NCBI GenBank assembly: GCA_949358305.1
Contig: OX442319.1
Span: forward strand, 10,850,001-10,914,000
Length of the DNA stretch: 64,000 nt
Source of the DNA: Strigamia acuminata
Lineage: Eukaryota > Arthropoda > Chilopoda > Geophilomorpha > Linotaeniidae
Direction: 5' to 3'
Shown: piece by piece, positions 55,266 to 64,000 of the stretch
How positions within the stretch are numbered: the stretch's first letter is position 1
Layout of the letters: every line of letters starts with the position of its first letter
Program-made: the position numbers and the translations under genes
The notes under the pieces: generated by a model
Databases searched by the model: none
Told to the model about the DNA's origin: nothing
Seen by the model: the letters and a program-made list of their open reading frames with translations, nothing else

Positions 55266-57277
55266 TGTCGACGGTTTGTTTTTATTCTTATTATTAGAAT
55301 TTAGATTGATAAAAAATGCACTTTTACATGCAAAAATGCACTTTTACAGGTCTTTTACATGCAAAAATGCACTTTTACAGGTCTTTTACATGCAAAAATG
55401 CACTTTTACGGGTCTTTTACATGCAAAACTGCATTTTTTTCTCGTTTATAATTGCAATTTTACCTACAATAATGCACTTTTACATGCAAAAATGCACTTT
55501 TACATGCAAAAATGCACTTTTACATGCAAAAATGCACTTTTACATGCAAAAATGCACTTTTACATGCAAAAATGCACTTTTTAAGCTAAAATTAATAATA
55601 ATGATTTCTTTTCATGTTTTTCCAGGTCGAAACCACCAACATCAGTCCAAAATCGTCGTCCGTCGAGAAAAACGACTTTTCCGTCCAGCAAAAACCAAAC
55701 CCAGACGCGCAAGTACCGATCTTCACAAACCTGACCCACCACTCGACGCCCGACAAATCGGTCGACGGAGACGACTCGTTCTACGACGACCCGCCGTCCC
55801 AGCAGTCGAGCAAAGCCAAACCTTCGAACAAATCCAGAGGCGACTCGTACGACGGCTCGAAACGCTGTTCCGCGGGCTTCGAGGGCTTCGAGGCGGCCGT
55901 GAACCCCTACAGAGACGCACTGCCGCCGCTGGTGACCACCAGGAACCCGGACTCCGGCAGAGACTCGCCGTTACTCGCCACGCTGGAGCGAGACATCAAT
56001 TCGAAATTGGCCGATTTGAGTATGAGATTTGTTCGGCTTTGTTTGACCGTTGGTGGGAAATGAAAAACGGTTTGGAGAAGCGTTTTTTGGGTTTTTTGGC
56101 GAGAAATATCGTAAATTGGTGACTGTGGGGTTGGGGGTTGTCAAATGGATCGATGATTGAGGTAGGGGTCATCTATTTATGGTGTTGTGCGTTTTTTTTT
56201 TATTTTTGACACGACAGGGGGTGAATACTCAAAAATGAAACACTTTAAAAGTGGTCTTGCAGGGCTGTTGGTGCACTCTATTGGGAATACATTGAACGAA
56301 CTAAGACAATTCACAAATAAATTAAAAATTGCAGTGTTTTATTTTTGAGTATTCACCCCCTGTGGATTTTGGTTATGGCGCCGGTCTCTATTAAGCGCCG
56401 GGTCCCCAAAAATCTCCGATTTTTACGGAAAAATCACCATTTTTTGCTAAAATTCGGCGATTTTTGCTAAAATTCGGCGATTTTTGCTAAAATTCGGCGA
56501 TTTTTGCTAAAATTCGGCGATTTTTGCTAAAATTCGGCGATTTTTGCTAAAATTCGGCGATTTTTGCTAAAATTCGGCGATTTTTGCTAAAATTCGGCGA
56601 TTTTTGCTAAAATTCGGCGATTTTTGCTAAAATTCGGCGATTTTTGCTAAAATTCGGCGATTTTTGCTAAAATTCGGCGATTTTTGCTAAAATTCGGCGA
56701 TTTTTGCTAAAATTCGGCGATTTTTGCTAAAATTCGGCGATTTTTCGGTTTTTCGGTTTCAGATTTTTTCGATTTTCTGGAGAAAGTTCAGATTTTTTTC
56801 CATTTTCCGAAAATTTTTTATTATTTCACGACTTTCTTCCAAAGCATTTGTCGATTTTCTCCAAAATTTATTCTACACCCACCAATCATAAATTACACGG
56901 TCAAACCAAACCCTAACCAACCCCAAACTAAGCCCAAACTAACCAACCACTTGTAAACATTCACCTCAGACGACGACTATGACGAAGACTTCCAATCCTC
57001 CGAACAGAAAAGCGGATCGGACGGAAGCATCGGTGAAGAAATCGAAGAAGACACTTCTGCTTTCGGCGACATTTTAGGCAGTTCCGCTTCCGGTATCAGC
57101 CTGCAAGGAGTACGAACAACACACACCCAACATCTCCTATAAAACCCTCAATTAAACGATTTTTCTGCACAGAACGACAACGTAACCACCGACAAAACCG
57201 TTTCCCAAGTCAGTCAATCCGGCGCCGATTACCTGGAGAGTTTCAACGACGATTCCGTCCACCACATGCAACTCTAA
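53758..57277 (+). CDS. CEP43: FOP / CEP43 (FGFR1OP) centriolar protein, complete copy C
   Basis: Ten exons in phase: 53758-53850, 53921-53974, 54033-54087, 54161-54249, 54549-54734, 54951-55021, 55087-55273, 55626-56019, 56970-57109 and 57173-57277; 457 aa (human 399). The N-terminal LisH-type dimerisation domain reads EDTELRDLVAQTLENNGVLNKI, AQLRASVFLAIED, LIREFLEYFNLEFTQSVFTPET. Then NGRERLLEELGF, followed by exons 6-7 with two loops like EF-hands (DKNGKIDKESAS, DFNAEINLDEF). The C-terminal half keeps DSFYDDPP, DDYDEDFQSS, SIGEEIEEDTSAFG and TVSQVSQSGADYLE, as in vertebrate FOP. FOP sits at centriolar satellites and distal centrioles and is needed for ciliogenesis. AATAAA at about 57323. 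The only intact copy of three. Confidence 0.94.
55312..55585. repeat. 19-bp minisatellite in FOP intron 7
   Basis: Units of TTTTACATGCAAAAATGCAC, some with an extra AGGTC spacer; about 11-12 units. Copy B ends before this place. Confidence 0.92.
56216..56362. mobile_element. 147-bp MITE in FOP intron 8
   Basis: Inverted termini CAGGGGGTGAATACTCAAAA and TTTTGAGTATTCACCCCCTG, about 30 bp each. No matching target duplication seen. CAGGGG termini suggest hAT. Confidence 0.8.
56375..56755. repeat. 20-bp minisatellite grown from a MITE fragment
   Basis: About 15 units of AAAATTCGGCGATTTTTGCT, preceded by GGCGCCGGT...AAGCGCCGGG and AAAAATCACC words found inside the MITE at 32454-32745. Intron 8 of FOP. 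Confidence 0.85.
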
Positions 57278-57443
57278 TTTCTACTTAACATAAACGAAAT
57301 TGTAGCAAATAATGAACGTAACAATAAAGAGATGAAAGTGCTAGCCCCGATGACCACTGTGTTCTTGTCCAGCTAAGGCCACACCGGCGTTGCAAATGTA
57401 AAACCAGAAATATATGACGTTTGGTGGAAAATAAATCGAAAAT

Positions 57444-57600
57444 AGTGTGAAATTAAATAGTGTGGAAATAAATAATTCAGGGGGGTTGTTAACTGTAAAT
57501 GGGGGTCTAATTAATAAAAATAGTGTGTGAATAATTGGTGTCAACTTAAATACATTTGGGGGGTTTTTAAATGATTTTGGAGGTGTCACTAATATATCTC
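57444..57600. repeat. Dispersed repeat, copy 2 of 2
   Basis: Similar to 8637-8790 in order and content (AGTGTGGAAATAAATAATT, GGGGGGTTGTTAACTG, TAGTGTGTGAATAATTGG). Downstream of FOP. Confidence 0.65.
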
Positions 57601-57635
57601 CTATTGCAATATCGCAAAAAATTGGAGTTCAATCA

Positions 57636-58060
57636 TTTCGTCGCCTACGTTTCGTAGCCCATCATTTCGTCGCCGGAAATGGCGACGAAATGAGTGCGGT
57701 TTTCAGCGTTGGTCAATTTTTGTTTCTTTTTCTTGTATGGTCATTTCGGCGCCGATGGTTTTGTCACCTTTCATTTCGTCGCCGGTCATTTCGTCGCCGA
57801 TTGGTTATTTCATTGGCTATTGGTCGTTTCGTCGCCGGTCATTTCGTCGCCAAATTTTAAACTATCTATTTTAAACTATCTTCATTCAAAATATAACCCT
57901 AAAACCTCCACAAAATGACGAAATGGCCGGCGACAAAATGACTGGCGACAAAATGACCGGCAATGAAATGACCGGCGACGAAATGACCCACAAAAAAAAT
58001 CATAAAAAAAAATAGATTTTTGGGCACTAAGACTATGAAACCATCGGCGACGAAATCGAT
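57636..58060. repeat. Inverted cluster of TCATTTCGTCGCCGG units
   Basis: Left half has about seven forward TCATTTCGTCGCCGG words, right half about six reverse complements (GGCGACGAAATGACC). Together they form a long imperfect hairpin around 57870, probably a foldback element. Confidence 0.85.
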
Positions 58061-58984
58061 TAAAAAATCGAAAAATGGCTGTTCGGACAATCGATTGTTC
58101 ACATAACGGAAGTTGTGAGATTTGGATTTGATCGTTATAACATTTTTATGTAATAATTTTGTTGTAGTATCTGACTGTTAAATTCTGTTATGTGAAGTAT
58201 GTTTATTTGTAGCTGCGTCGGACGAGTTGTTTCCACCATTTTGTACAGTTGCTGCTTTTGTGCGAACAAGTAAAGGTCTTAAAATGACGTTGATTATTTT
58301 TATTTTGGTTTTCATTAACCAAGACGAACCCACAGTGAGAGAAGCAGAGGATGGCCACGGAGTGCATTCGTCACTGCCGACATTTTAGTAGTAATAATAA
58401 TAAGTTTAGAGTTGTTGTTTTTATTTTTGGTTTATTATTTTGTTTTGGGCTTTTTGGTCGTGTTTTCTTTGATTTTTTTGTAGCTGCGCAGTTTGAATGG
58501 GCGGTGGACATGAAAGAAAACTCGTGTCTTTTGTGTATGAGTTCGTGCTCTCAATAACATTTCACGAATCGTGACAAGAGGGCTGTCGTCTGGACTCTCT
58601 TGACAAGTTGGAAATGAATGGAATTGGATAAAAGGCGGTTCGCCAATGAGTCGGAAATGGTTGTCCAACGAATATTTCGGTTTGTTTAGATGGGATTTTC
58701 GGTTGGGTTTTTTTTTTTGGGTTTGTTTTTTTGAATTTGTTTGGGTTTTGGTGATGAGAGACGTCTGGCGGTGGTTGAGGGAAGTGATAAGTGATGGAAG
58801 GGTAATGAGTGTTTTGATTTGTTTATTGTGGGCTTTTGTTGGTTTATAGTTTAGAAATGTTTGTTTCTGATTTTAGTGGATGATAAAATGTTTTTTGTTT
58901 TTGTGGATATTCAAACGTAAAAAATAATAATTTTTCCATTAAAAGTTTTAAACACCAAAAATAAATTTTGTATAAAACAGTAAG
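58061..58984. other. Intergenic; small frame 58351-58557 of unknown status
   Basis: A 68-codon frame (ATG 58351, stop 58557) has two short Cys motifs and a hydrophobic stretch (VVVFIFGLLFCFGLF) and ends KENSCLLCMSSCSQ. No homology recognised, no splice or codon evidence. Otherwise T-rich non-coding sequence. Confidence 0.3.
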
Positions 58985-59670
58985 TATAAATATATTTTAA
59001 ACACTAAAAATGTACTTTACACACTAAAAATGTATTTTACACACAAAAATGTATTTTACACACTAACAATGTATTTTACACACTAAAAATGTATTTTCAC
59101 ACTAAAAATATATTTTACATACTAACAATGTATTTTACACACTAAAATATATAATTTACACACTAACAATGTATTTTACACACTAATAATGTATTTTGCA
59201 ACACTAATAATGTATTTTACACACTAATAATGTATTTTACACACTAAAATATATATTTTACACACTAAAATATATATTTTACACACTAAGAATGTATTTT
59301 ACACACTAAAAATGTATTTTACACACTAAAAATGTATTTTACACACTAATAATGTATTTTACACACTGAAAATGAATTTTACACACTAATAATGTATTGT
59401 ACACACTAATAATGTATTTTACACACTAAAATATATATTTTACACACTAAAATATATATTTTACACACTAAGAATGTATTTTACACACTAAAAATGTATT
59501 TTACACACTAATAATGTATTTTACACACTGAAAATGAATTTTACACACTGAAAATGAATTTTACACACTAATAATGTATTTTACACACTAAAAATAAATT
59601 TTACACACTAAAATATACATTTTACACACTAAAATATATATTTTACACACTAAAAATATACTTTTCACAG
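58985..59670. repeat. 19-20 bp minisatellite
   Basis: About 35 imperfect units of AATGTATTTTACACACTAA with AATATATA and AATAATGTA variants; higher-order copies of blocks are visible (e.g. 59250-59350 like 59420-59520). Confidence 0.93.
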
Positions 59671-59807
59671 TTATAATTATAAATCAATTTTTATATACTC
59701 TCAAAAAATATTTTTGCACACTAAAAAAATAATAATAACAGAAAGATAGGAACCAATTTTAGAACCAAAAAATTCCAACAAACTCAGCTAAAAAAAAAAA
59801 AAAGATT

Positions 59808-60148
59808 AAGGGGTTTCAAAAATGATACGCTGAAGGCGCTGAAGTGATTATGACGATTATTCTGCTGAAGCGATTATCACGTGACCCGAGTGGGCCAATC
59901 ACATGAATAATCGCTTCAGCACTTCAGCGCTTATGTATAATCGTCTGTTAGCGCTGAAAAATGCTTATAAACTAAGAAAAAGAGAGTCAGCCGTAAACTA
60001 TTAAATAAATAAAATAAAATAATAAAAAGTATGTCATGTGACATGCAAAATAATCACTCGGACCAGCGTGGGTCCTCAATAATGCAGTGATCGTGATTAT
60101 TGGAACAATCGCTTCAGCGCCTTCAGCGTGTCGTTCACGGAACCCCTG
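59808..60148. mobile_element. 341-bp MITE
   Basis: Inverted ends: AAGGGGTTTCAAAAATGATA with CGCTGAAGGCGCTGAAGTGA at the left, and their complement (TCGCTTCAGCGCCTTCAGCG, TTCACGGAACCCCTG) at the right. Several CTTCAGCGC words inside. CAGGGGTT-type ends suggest hAT; no clean target duplication. Confidence 0.8.
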
Positions 60149-60399
60149 AACGCAATCATCTTCATTCCACTAATCTTAACGTAATAAATTAATTCATAAC
60201 AACACCTATTAGAAAAACTTTACTTCCGGTTTCCAAAAATCCAAAAACACTAATTTTTTAAATAAAAAAAAAAAATTTAAAAAAAAAATTATTAAATTAG
60301 TTTTTATATATAAAATAAAATTTAATTCGCGTCTGCAATGTCCAACATGCAACATTTTGGCCAAATTTGCATATTTTTTGTTCTACCTATATAGCGTGC

Positions 60400-60635
60400 G
60401 TTCCAGGTGGTTTACCAGTAGCTGGTGGTGGTTTGTTGATGTGTTGACGGTGGCCCATTATGTAAACACGGTACCTTTGAAGTTGCCGTCTTCACTGGCC
60501 CACCAATCGTGGCCTGGCGCCCTGGCGTCTTAAGACGCGCGCGCGCTGCTCGCAGCACACACAACTCACGCTCACGTTCCTTAATCTCACTTGAAGGGGC
60601 AAAAACACAACATCAGGCAACTAAGGCACAAGGTT
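60400..60635 (+). promoter_or_regulatory. GC-rich candidate promoter and non-coding first exon of Notum
   Basis: CG-rich patch (GACGCGCGCGCGCTGCTCGC at 60534-60553) in an AT-rich setting. A donor-like AAG|GTTAGT lies near 60631. The first coding exon of Notum is preceded by an acceptor at 63350, so a non-coding upstream exon is expected, and this is the best placed candidate. Inference only. Confidence 0.35.
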
Positions 60636-61429
60636 AGTTGGTTTATTCATTCCACGCGGCTAAATCGACATTTTGCACTTTTCTTTCCCTTACTTTTCAT
60701 TCATTTTTGCGTTTATTTATCCGAAAATCGATTGGGAATTGATGCGATATCGAGAAATTTCCTTATTTTTACATTTTTGACTGAAAATTCACATATTTGC
60801 GGGTTTTTGGTTCAGTGGGAGAAAATTGAGTTTGTGAAAGGAAAAGTTGGTTTAATATTTAATATTTGACATCGGTGGTTTTGTTTGGTTATATTTTTGG
60901 TAATTTTTACATTTAATTGTGGAAATGTAGAATTTTGATTTGAATTTGTTGGTTTTTTTTTTTAGTTTTAGTGTTTTGTCACAAAAAATCACTTGTTTTG
61001 TGTGTTTAGAATCTAGATATACTTTACACGCTTTTAAATCATTTTTTAAAATTTAATTTGCCAATATTAACTCTTGAATATTGGCTCATAAATCAGTCGA
61101 GGGCTGAAAATATTGGAAAATTTGCTTTTAGATGCTCAAAATCCGAGTTTTTAACAAAAAAATCCGCTTAAAATCCAATTAACAACAGGAAATGCTGTTA
61201 ATCAACCAAATAAGTCAAATTAACACTCATTTACACCCAATACAGTTGTGAAACACTTCAAAATCAAGCAACGGCGCCAATTTAAACCAATTTTAACCAA
61301 TTTTACTAATTTTAACACCTCAATTCACGAAAAAACCACAACCTAACGCGTGAAAACACTGCACAAAATCAATAATCACGTGCCAAAGTCAATATTTTGC
61401 CCCTAAATAACGATAAATGACCAAAAAAG

Positions 61430-61512
61430 ACCCAAAAATGACCAAAAAAGACCAAAAATGACCCAAAAATGACCCAAAAATGACCAAAAATGACCAAAAA
61501 AGATCAAAAAAT
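61430..61512. repeat. Short ACCCAAAAATG/ACCAAAAAAG repeats
   Basis: Tandem 10-11 bp units CCAAAAATGA and CCAAAAAAGA in the presumed Notum first intron. Confidence 0.75.
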
Positions 61513-61554
61513 AACTTTTCTTTCCTTTTTCAACCGATTTTTGTGCAGAAAGAC

Positions 61555-61955
61555 GCGGAAAAAAAAGGGGCGAAATGTTAAAAAGGGTTAAAAGGCAAAA
61601 CTGTGCGTCGCATGGCTGAAGGAGGGAATAGAGGGGTGCGTAAGCCAGCGTCTCCCATCCCCCCCGCTACCCTCGTTAGTGCAGGTAGGCCTTGGGGGAC
61701 GGCGTGCTTTGATCTCGCCGCCTGCCTCATTGATGGAATCGTTAGCATTCGGGCGAGGTGGGGCCGCCAATAGGGGAGTCGACCGCCCTTGGGCGCCAAA
61801 TGCCGAGTCGCGGCTCGAATATAGTTCGAATTGAGTTGCAACACCGAGAAATGCAATGAGACAATCTGGAGCCCGCGTGAAAAATTTTCCTTTGCAATAT
61901 GATCCCGACCCAGAGCGCCCTCTAATCAACGCAAGACGCAACCACGCGTGACATC
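61555..61955. other. GC-rich island of unknown origin
   Basis: About 400 bp of much higher GC than its surroundings, with runs such as CCCATCCCCCCCGCTACCC and CGCCCTTGGGCGCC and open minus-strand frames (61578-61856, 61588-61941) of no recognised family. Candidates: retroposed RNA, SINE, CpG promoter or inserted foreign DNA. I cannot decide. Confidence 0.5.
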
Positions 61956-62374
61956 AATTTTTTTTACATTTGGAAAAAAAAAATCTAAAAAAAAAAATTA
62001 TTTTATTTTATTTTTTTAATTTTAATTTTTTATTTTTCGTGTAATTTGATGATGTAAATGGAAATACGGAAGTTTGTTTGGGACATTTTTTTTATTTTTA
62101 TTTTTTATTTTTTATTTTTTAGAATTTTTATTTTTGTTTTATACACATATATGTGGATGAGAATTTTTGAGGGTGGAATTTGATTGACAGGACCGCCGTT
62201 GAAGCTCGAGTTGCAAGGGGCATTCAAAGACACCGCACTTACTACATTCTACTCCCTTGCCTTTTCCCCTTGTGTCCATCACTCCATTTCCGGTAACAAC
62301 AATGCGTTCAAAGATGATTAATGTTCCCCGCCACTTCTTTTATTTTCTGTTTATTTATTTATGTTCAAATTTGA

Positions 62375-63060
62375 AATTTCAGCTGAGATAAATGCAAATT
62401 TACACATTTTTACACACATTTTCAGTCAAAAAACACATATTTACGGACAGTTTCAGTCATTGTACACACATTTACACATATTTTCACTCATTGTACACAT
62501 ATTTACTCACATTTTCAGTCATCATACACATTTTTACAGTCATTTTACACATTTATACTCATTATACACATTTTTAGTCATTATATAGACATTTACAGCC
62601 ATCATAAAATATTTTCAGTCATTGTGCACCTATTTACAGTCATTGTACACATATTTTCAGTCATTGTACACATATTCTCAGTCACTGTACACATTTTCAG
62701 TCAATATACACATATTTTCAGTCATTGTACAAATATTTTAAGTCATTGTACACATATATTCAGTCATTGTACACATATTTTCTCACATTTTCAGTCATTG
62801 TACACATATTTTCTGAAATTATGCACCTATTTACAGTCATTTACACACATTTTCAGTCATTTACACACATTTTTAGTCATTTACACACATTTTCAGTCAT
62901 TTACACACATTTTTAGTCATTTACACACATTTTCAGTCATTTACACACATTTTCAGTCATTATACACTAATTTACATTCCTTTAACACGTATTTACAGTC
63001 ATTATACCCCTATTTACAGTCTTTATACACATATTTGCAATCATTTTTTACACTTTTGCA
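62375..63060. repeat. 21-bp-type minisatellite in the Notum 5' region
   Basis: About 30 imperfect units of TTTACACACATTTTCAGTCA, most regular at 62830-62960. Each unit contains TTTTCAG, a splice-acceptor-like word. Open frames in it are period artefacts. Confidence 0.92.
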
Positions 63061-63378
63061 ATATAAACACAAATTTGTTTTCCCACCATATTTGACTTAG
63101 AAACAGTTATCGAAAACAATGAAATAATTCCTTTGTTCTACGTTAATAGAAACTTTTAACACAGCGCAGCATTGTGTCAATTGCAACAACCAACCAACAA
63201 ACAAACAAACAAAATGGAAGTTCACACGAATCCCCAGCATTTGTATCGACTGTAAAACCCCCCACTGACTGCACTCACATATTTTCTGAGAAAAAGGGAG
63301 AGTGCTGCACACTTTGAACTCCACTTTTGTCTTTCTTTTCATCCATTTAGCTCTCCCGACTGCAATAATTCCGTGGCC

Positions 63379-64000
63379 ATGGGATGGTCCTTGGTAGCGG
63401 TGCTGGTCCTCGTCCTCGCGGGTGTCTTGGGCTCAACGGGCAAGAAGAGCGACGAAGATCCACCCACGAACGAGGTGAATAGCAAGCTGGAATCCATTCG
63501 GGACTCGGCTTTCTCACTCAACAATTGTCGAGGTCGTCGAAACCAATTACTCAGAAGGGTTTTTCTCAACAACCGCTCCATTAGTTGCAATGATGGATCT
63601 CCAGCTGGGTAAAACACGAACAAAGACTCTTTGTTGTTACATACCTTGACTTGATGGCTTTTTGCTTTAATTATTGTTATTATTCAGGTACTATATTAGA
63701 AAATCTAATGGAAACCGCAGATGGGTTATTTATTTGGAAGGTGAATAATTGAAATTTTGAATTTTGTTTATTTTGGTTTGATTTTTTTGATTTTTTGATT
63801 TTTTGGTTTTTTAATTTTTGGGTTTTTTGATTTTTTGGTTTTTTGATTTTTGGGTTTTTTAATTTTTTGGGTTTTTTGATTTTTGGGTTTTTTGATTTTT
63901 TGATTTTTTTGGTTTTTTGGTTTTTTTGATTTTTTGGTTTTTTGATTTTTTTTAGGTGGTTGGTATTGTTTCGATTTGCAAAGTTGTCACAATCGGTGGA
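63379..64000 (+). CDS. NOTUM: Notum palmitoleoyl-protein carboxylesterase, N-terminal part (runs off window)
   Basis: The exon from acceptor 63350 carries the ATG at 63379 and ends 63608; next exons are 63688-63740 and 63956-beyond 64000. The start has a clean signal peptide (WSLVAVLVLVLAGVLGS). Then follow a charged linker and the Notum core: RRVFLNNRSISCNDGSPAG, then YYIRKSNGNRRWVIYLEG, then GWYCFDLQSCHNRW, matching the vertebrate and fly SVTCNDGSPAGYYL...GGWYCF region. Notum is a secreted alpha/beta hydrolase that removes the palmitoleate from Wnt and so shuts off signalling. The catalytic Ser/Asp/His lie beyond the window. The start choice rests on the signal peptide and context GCCATGG. 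Confidence 0.93.
63775..63955. repeat. T/G low-complexity GGTTTTTTGATTTTTT tract in Notum intron 2
   Basis: Simple repeats of GATTTTTTGGTTTTTT filling most of the intron 63741-63955; it also supplies the polypyrimidine stretch before the acceptor. Confidence 0.85.

Noticed and set aside
61578-61941. Overlapping minus-strand frames in the GC-rich island
   Set aside because: Length is expected from high GC (few stops); no recognisable protein.
62361-63100. Open frames rich in His/Thr/Phe upstream of Notum
   Set aside because: Follow the TTTACACACATTTTCAGTCA repeat.
1-64000. tRNA or rRNA genes
   Set aside because: I found no convincing cloverleaf with A/B boxes or rRNA core words by eye; a tRNAscan/Infernal run would settle it.

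Overview
This is a eukaryotic (metazoan) nuclear window. It is AT-rich, its genes are split by short GT-AG introns, and it is crowded with MITEs and 18-21 bp (some 30 and 70 bp) intronic minisatellites. The gene set (ZP-domain membrane protein, WIPI/Atg18, RING-H2, ADAM17-like cysteine-rich proteins, fructosamine-3-kinase, RNF34/RFFL, FOP/CEP43 and Notum) points to an invertebrate bilaterian. I cannot name the phylum from sequence alone. Exon boundaries were worked out by hand from splice motifs, reading phase and family resemblance.

Layout. 2.7-9.1 kb (+): a ZP-domain transmembrane protein with a Stowaway-like mariner element in one intron. 10.9-16.6 kb (-): two WIPI/Atg18 PROPPIN paralogues and a third relic. 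15.8-21.9 kb: a tandem duplication of [WIPI 5' exons + spacer + RING-H2 gene + promoter]. The first RING-H2 copy is broken by a hAT MITE and a frameshift; the second is intact. 22.2-26.0 kb (+): two tandem genes with a signal peptide, ADAM17-like cysteine-rich modules and a transmembrane helix but no metalloprotease. 26.9-28.5 kb (+): fructosamine-3-kinase. 29.2-33.0 kb (+): complete RNF34/RFFL-type E3 ligase. 37.1-57.3 kb (+): three successive copies of the centriolar gene FOP/CEP43 (A relic, B 3'-truncated, C complete), interleaved with duplicated RNF34 3' exons. 60.4-64 kb (+): the start of Notum.

The standout is the RNF34-FOP locus. A segment running from the RNF34 3' end into FOP has been duplicated twice, and each duplication junction carries an LTR: a solo LTR (37666-38503), then a complete young Ty3/gypsy element (41384-53147). 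The second duplication leaves 2.1-kb copies on both sides of the element that look identical. The element itself has gag, a textbook -1 frameshift signal, pol, and a third ORF of about 947 aa that is open only after removal of a well-formed intron. It also has a tRNA-Pro-like primer site and LTRs that look identical. FOP keeps an RFX-type X-box and a CRE just upstream of its start codon in the copies, which fits a centriole/cilium gene.

Functionally the genes do not form an operon. Recurring themes are local tandem duplication, partial gene copies and decay, and NRF-1-like palindromes at housekeeping-type promoters (FN3K, RNF34).
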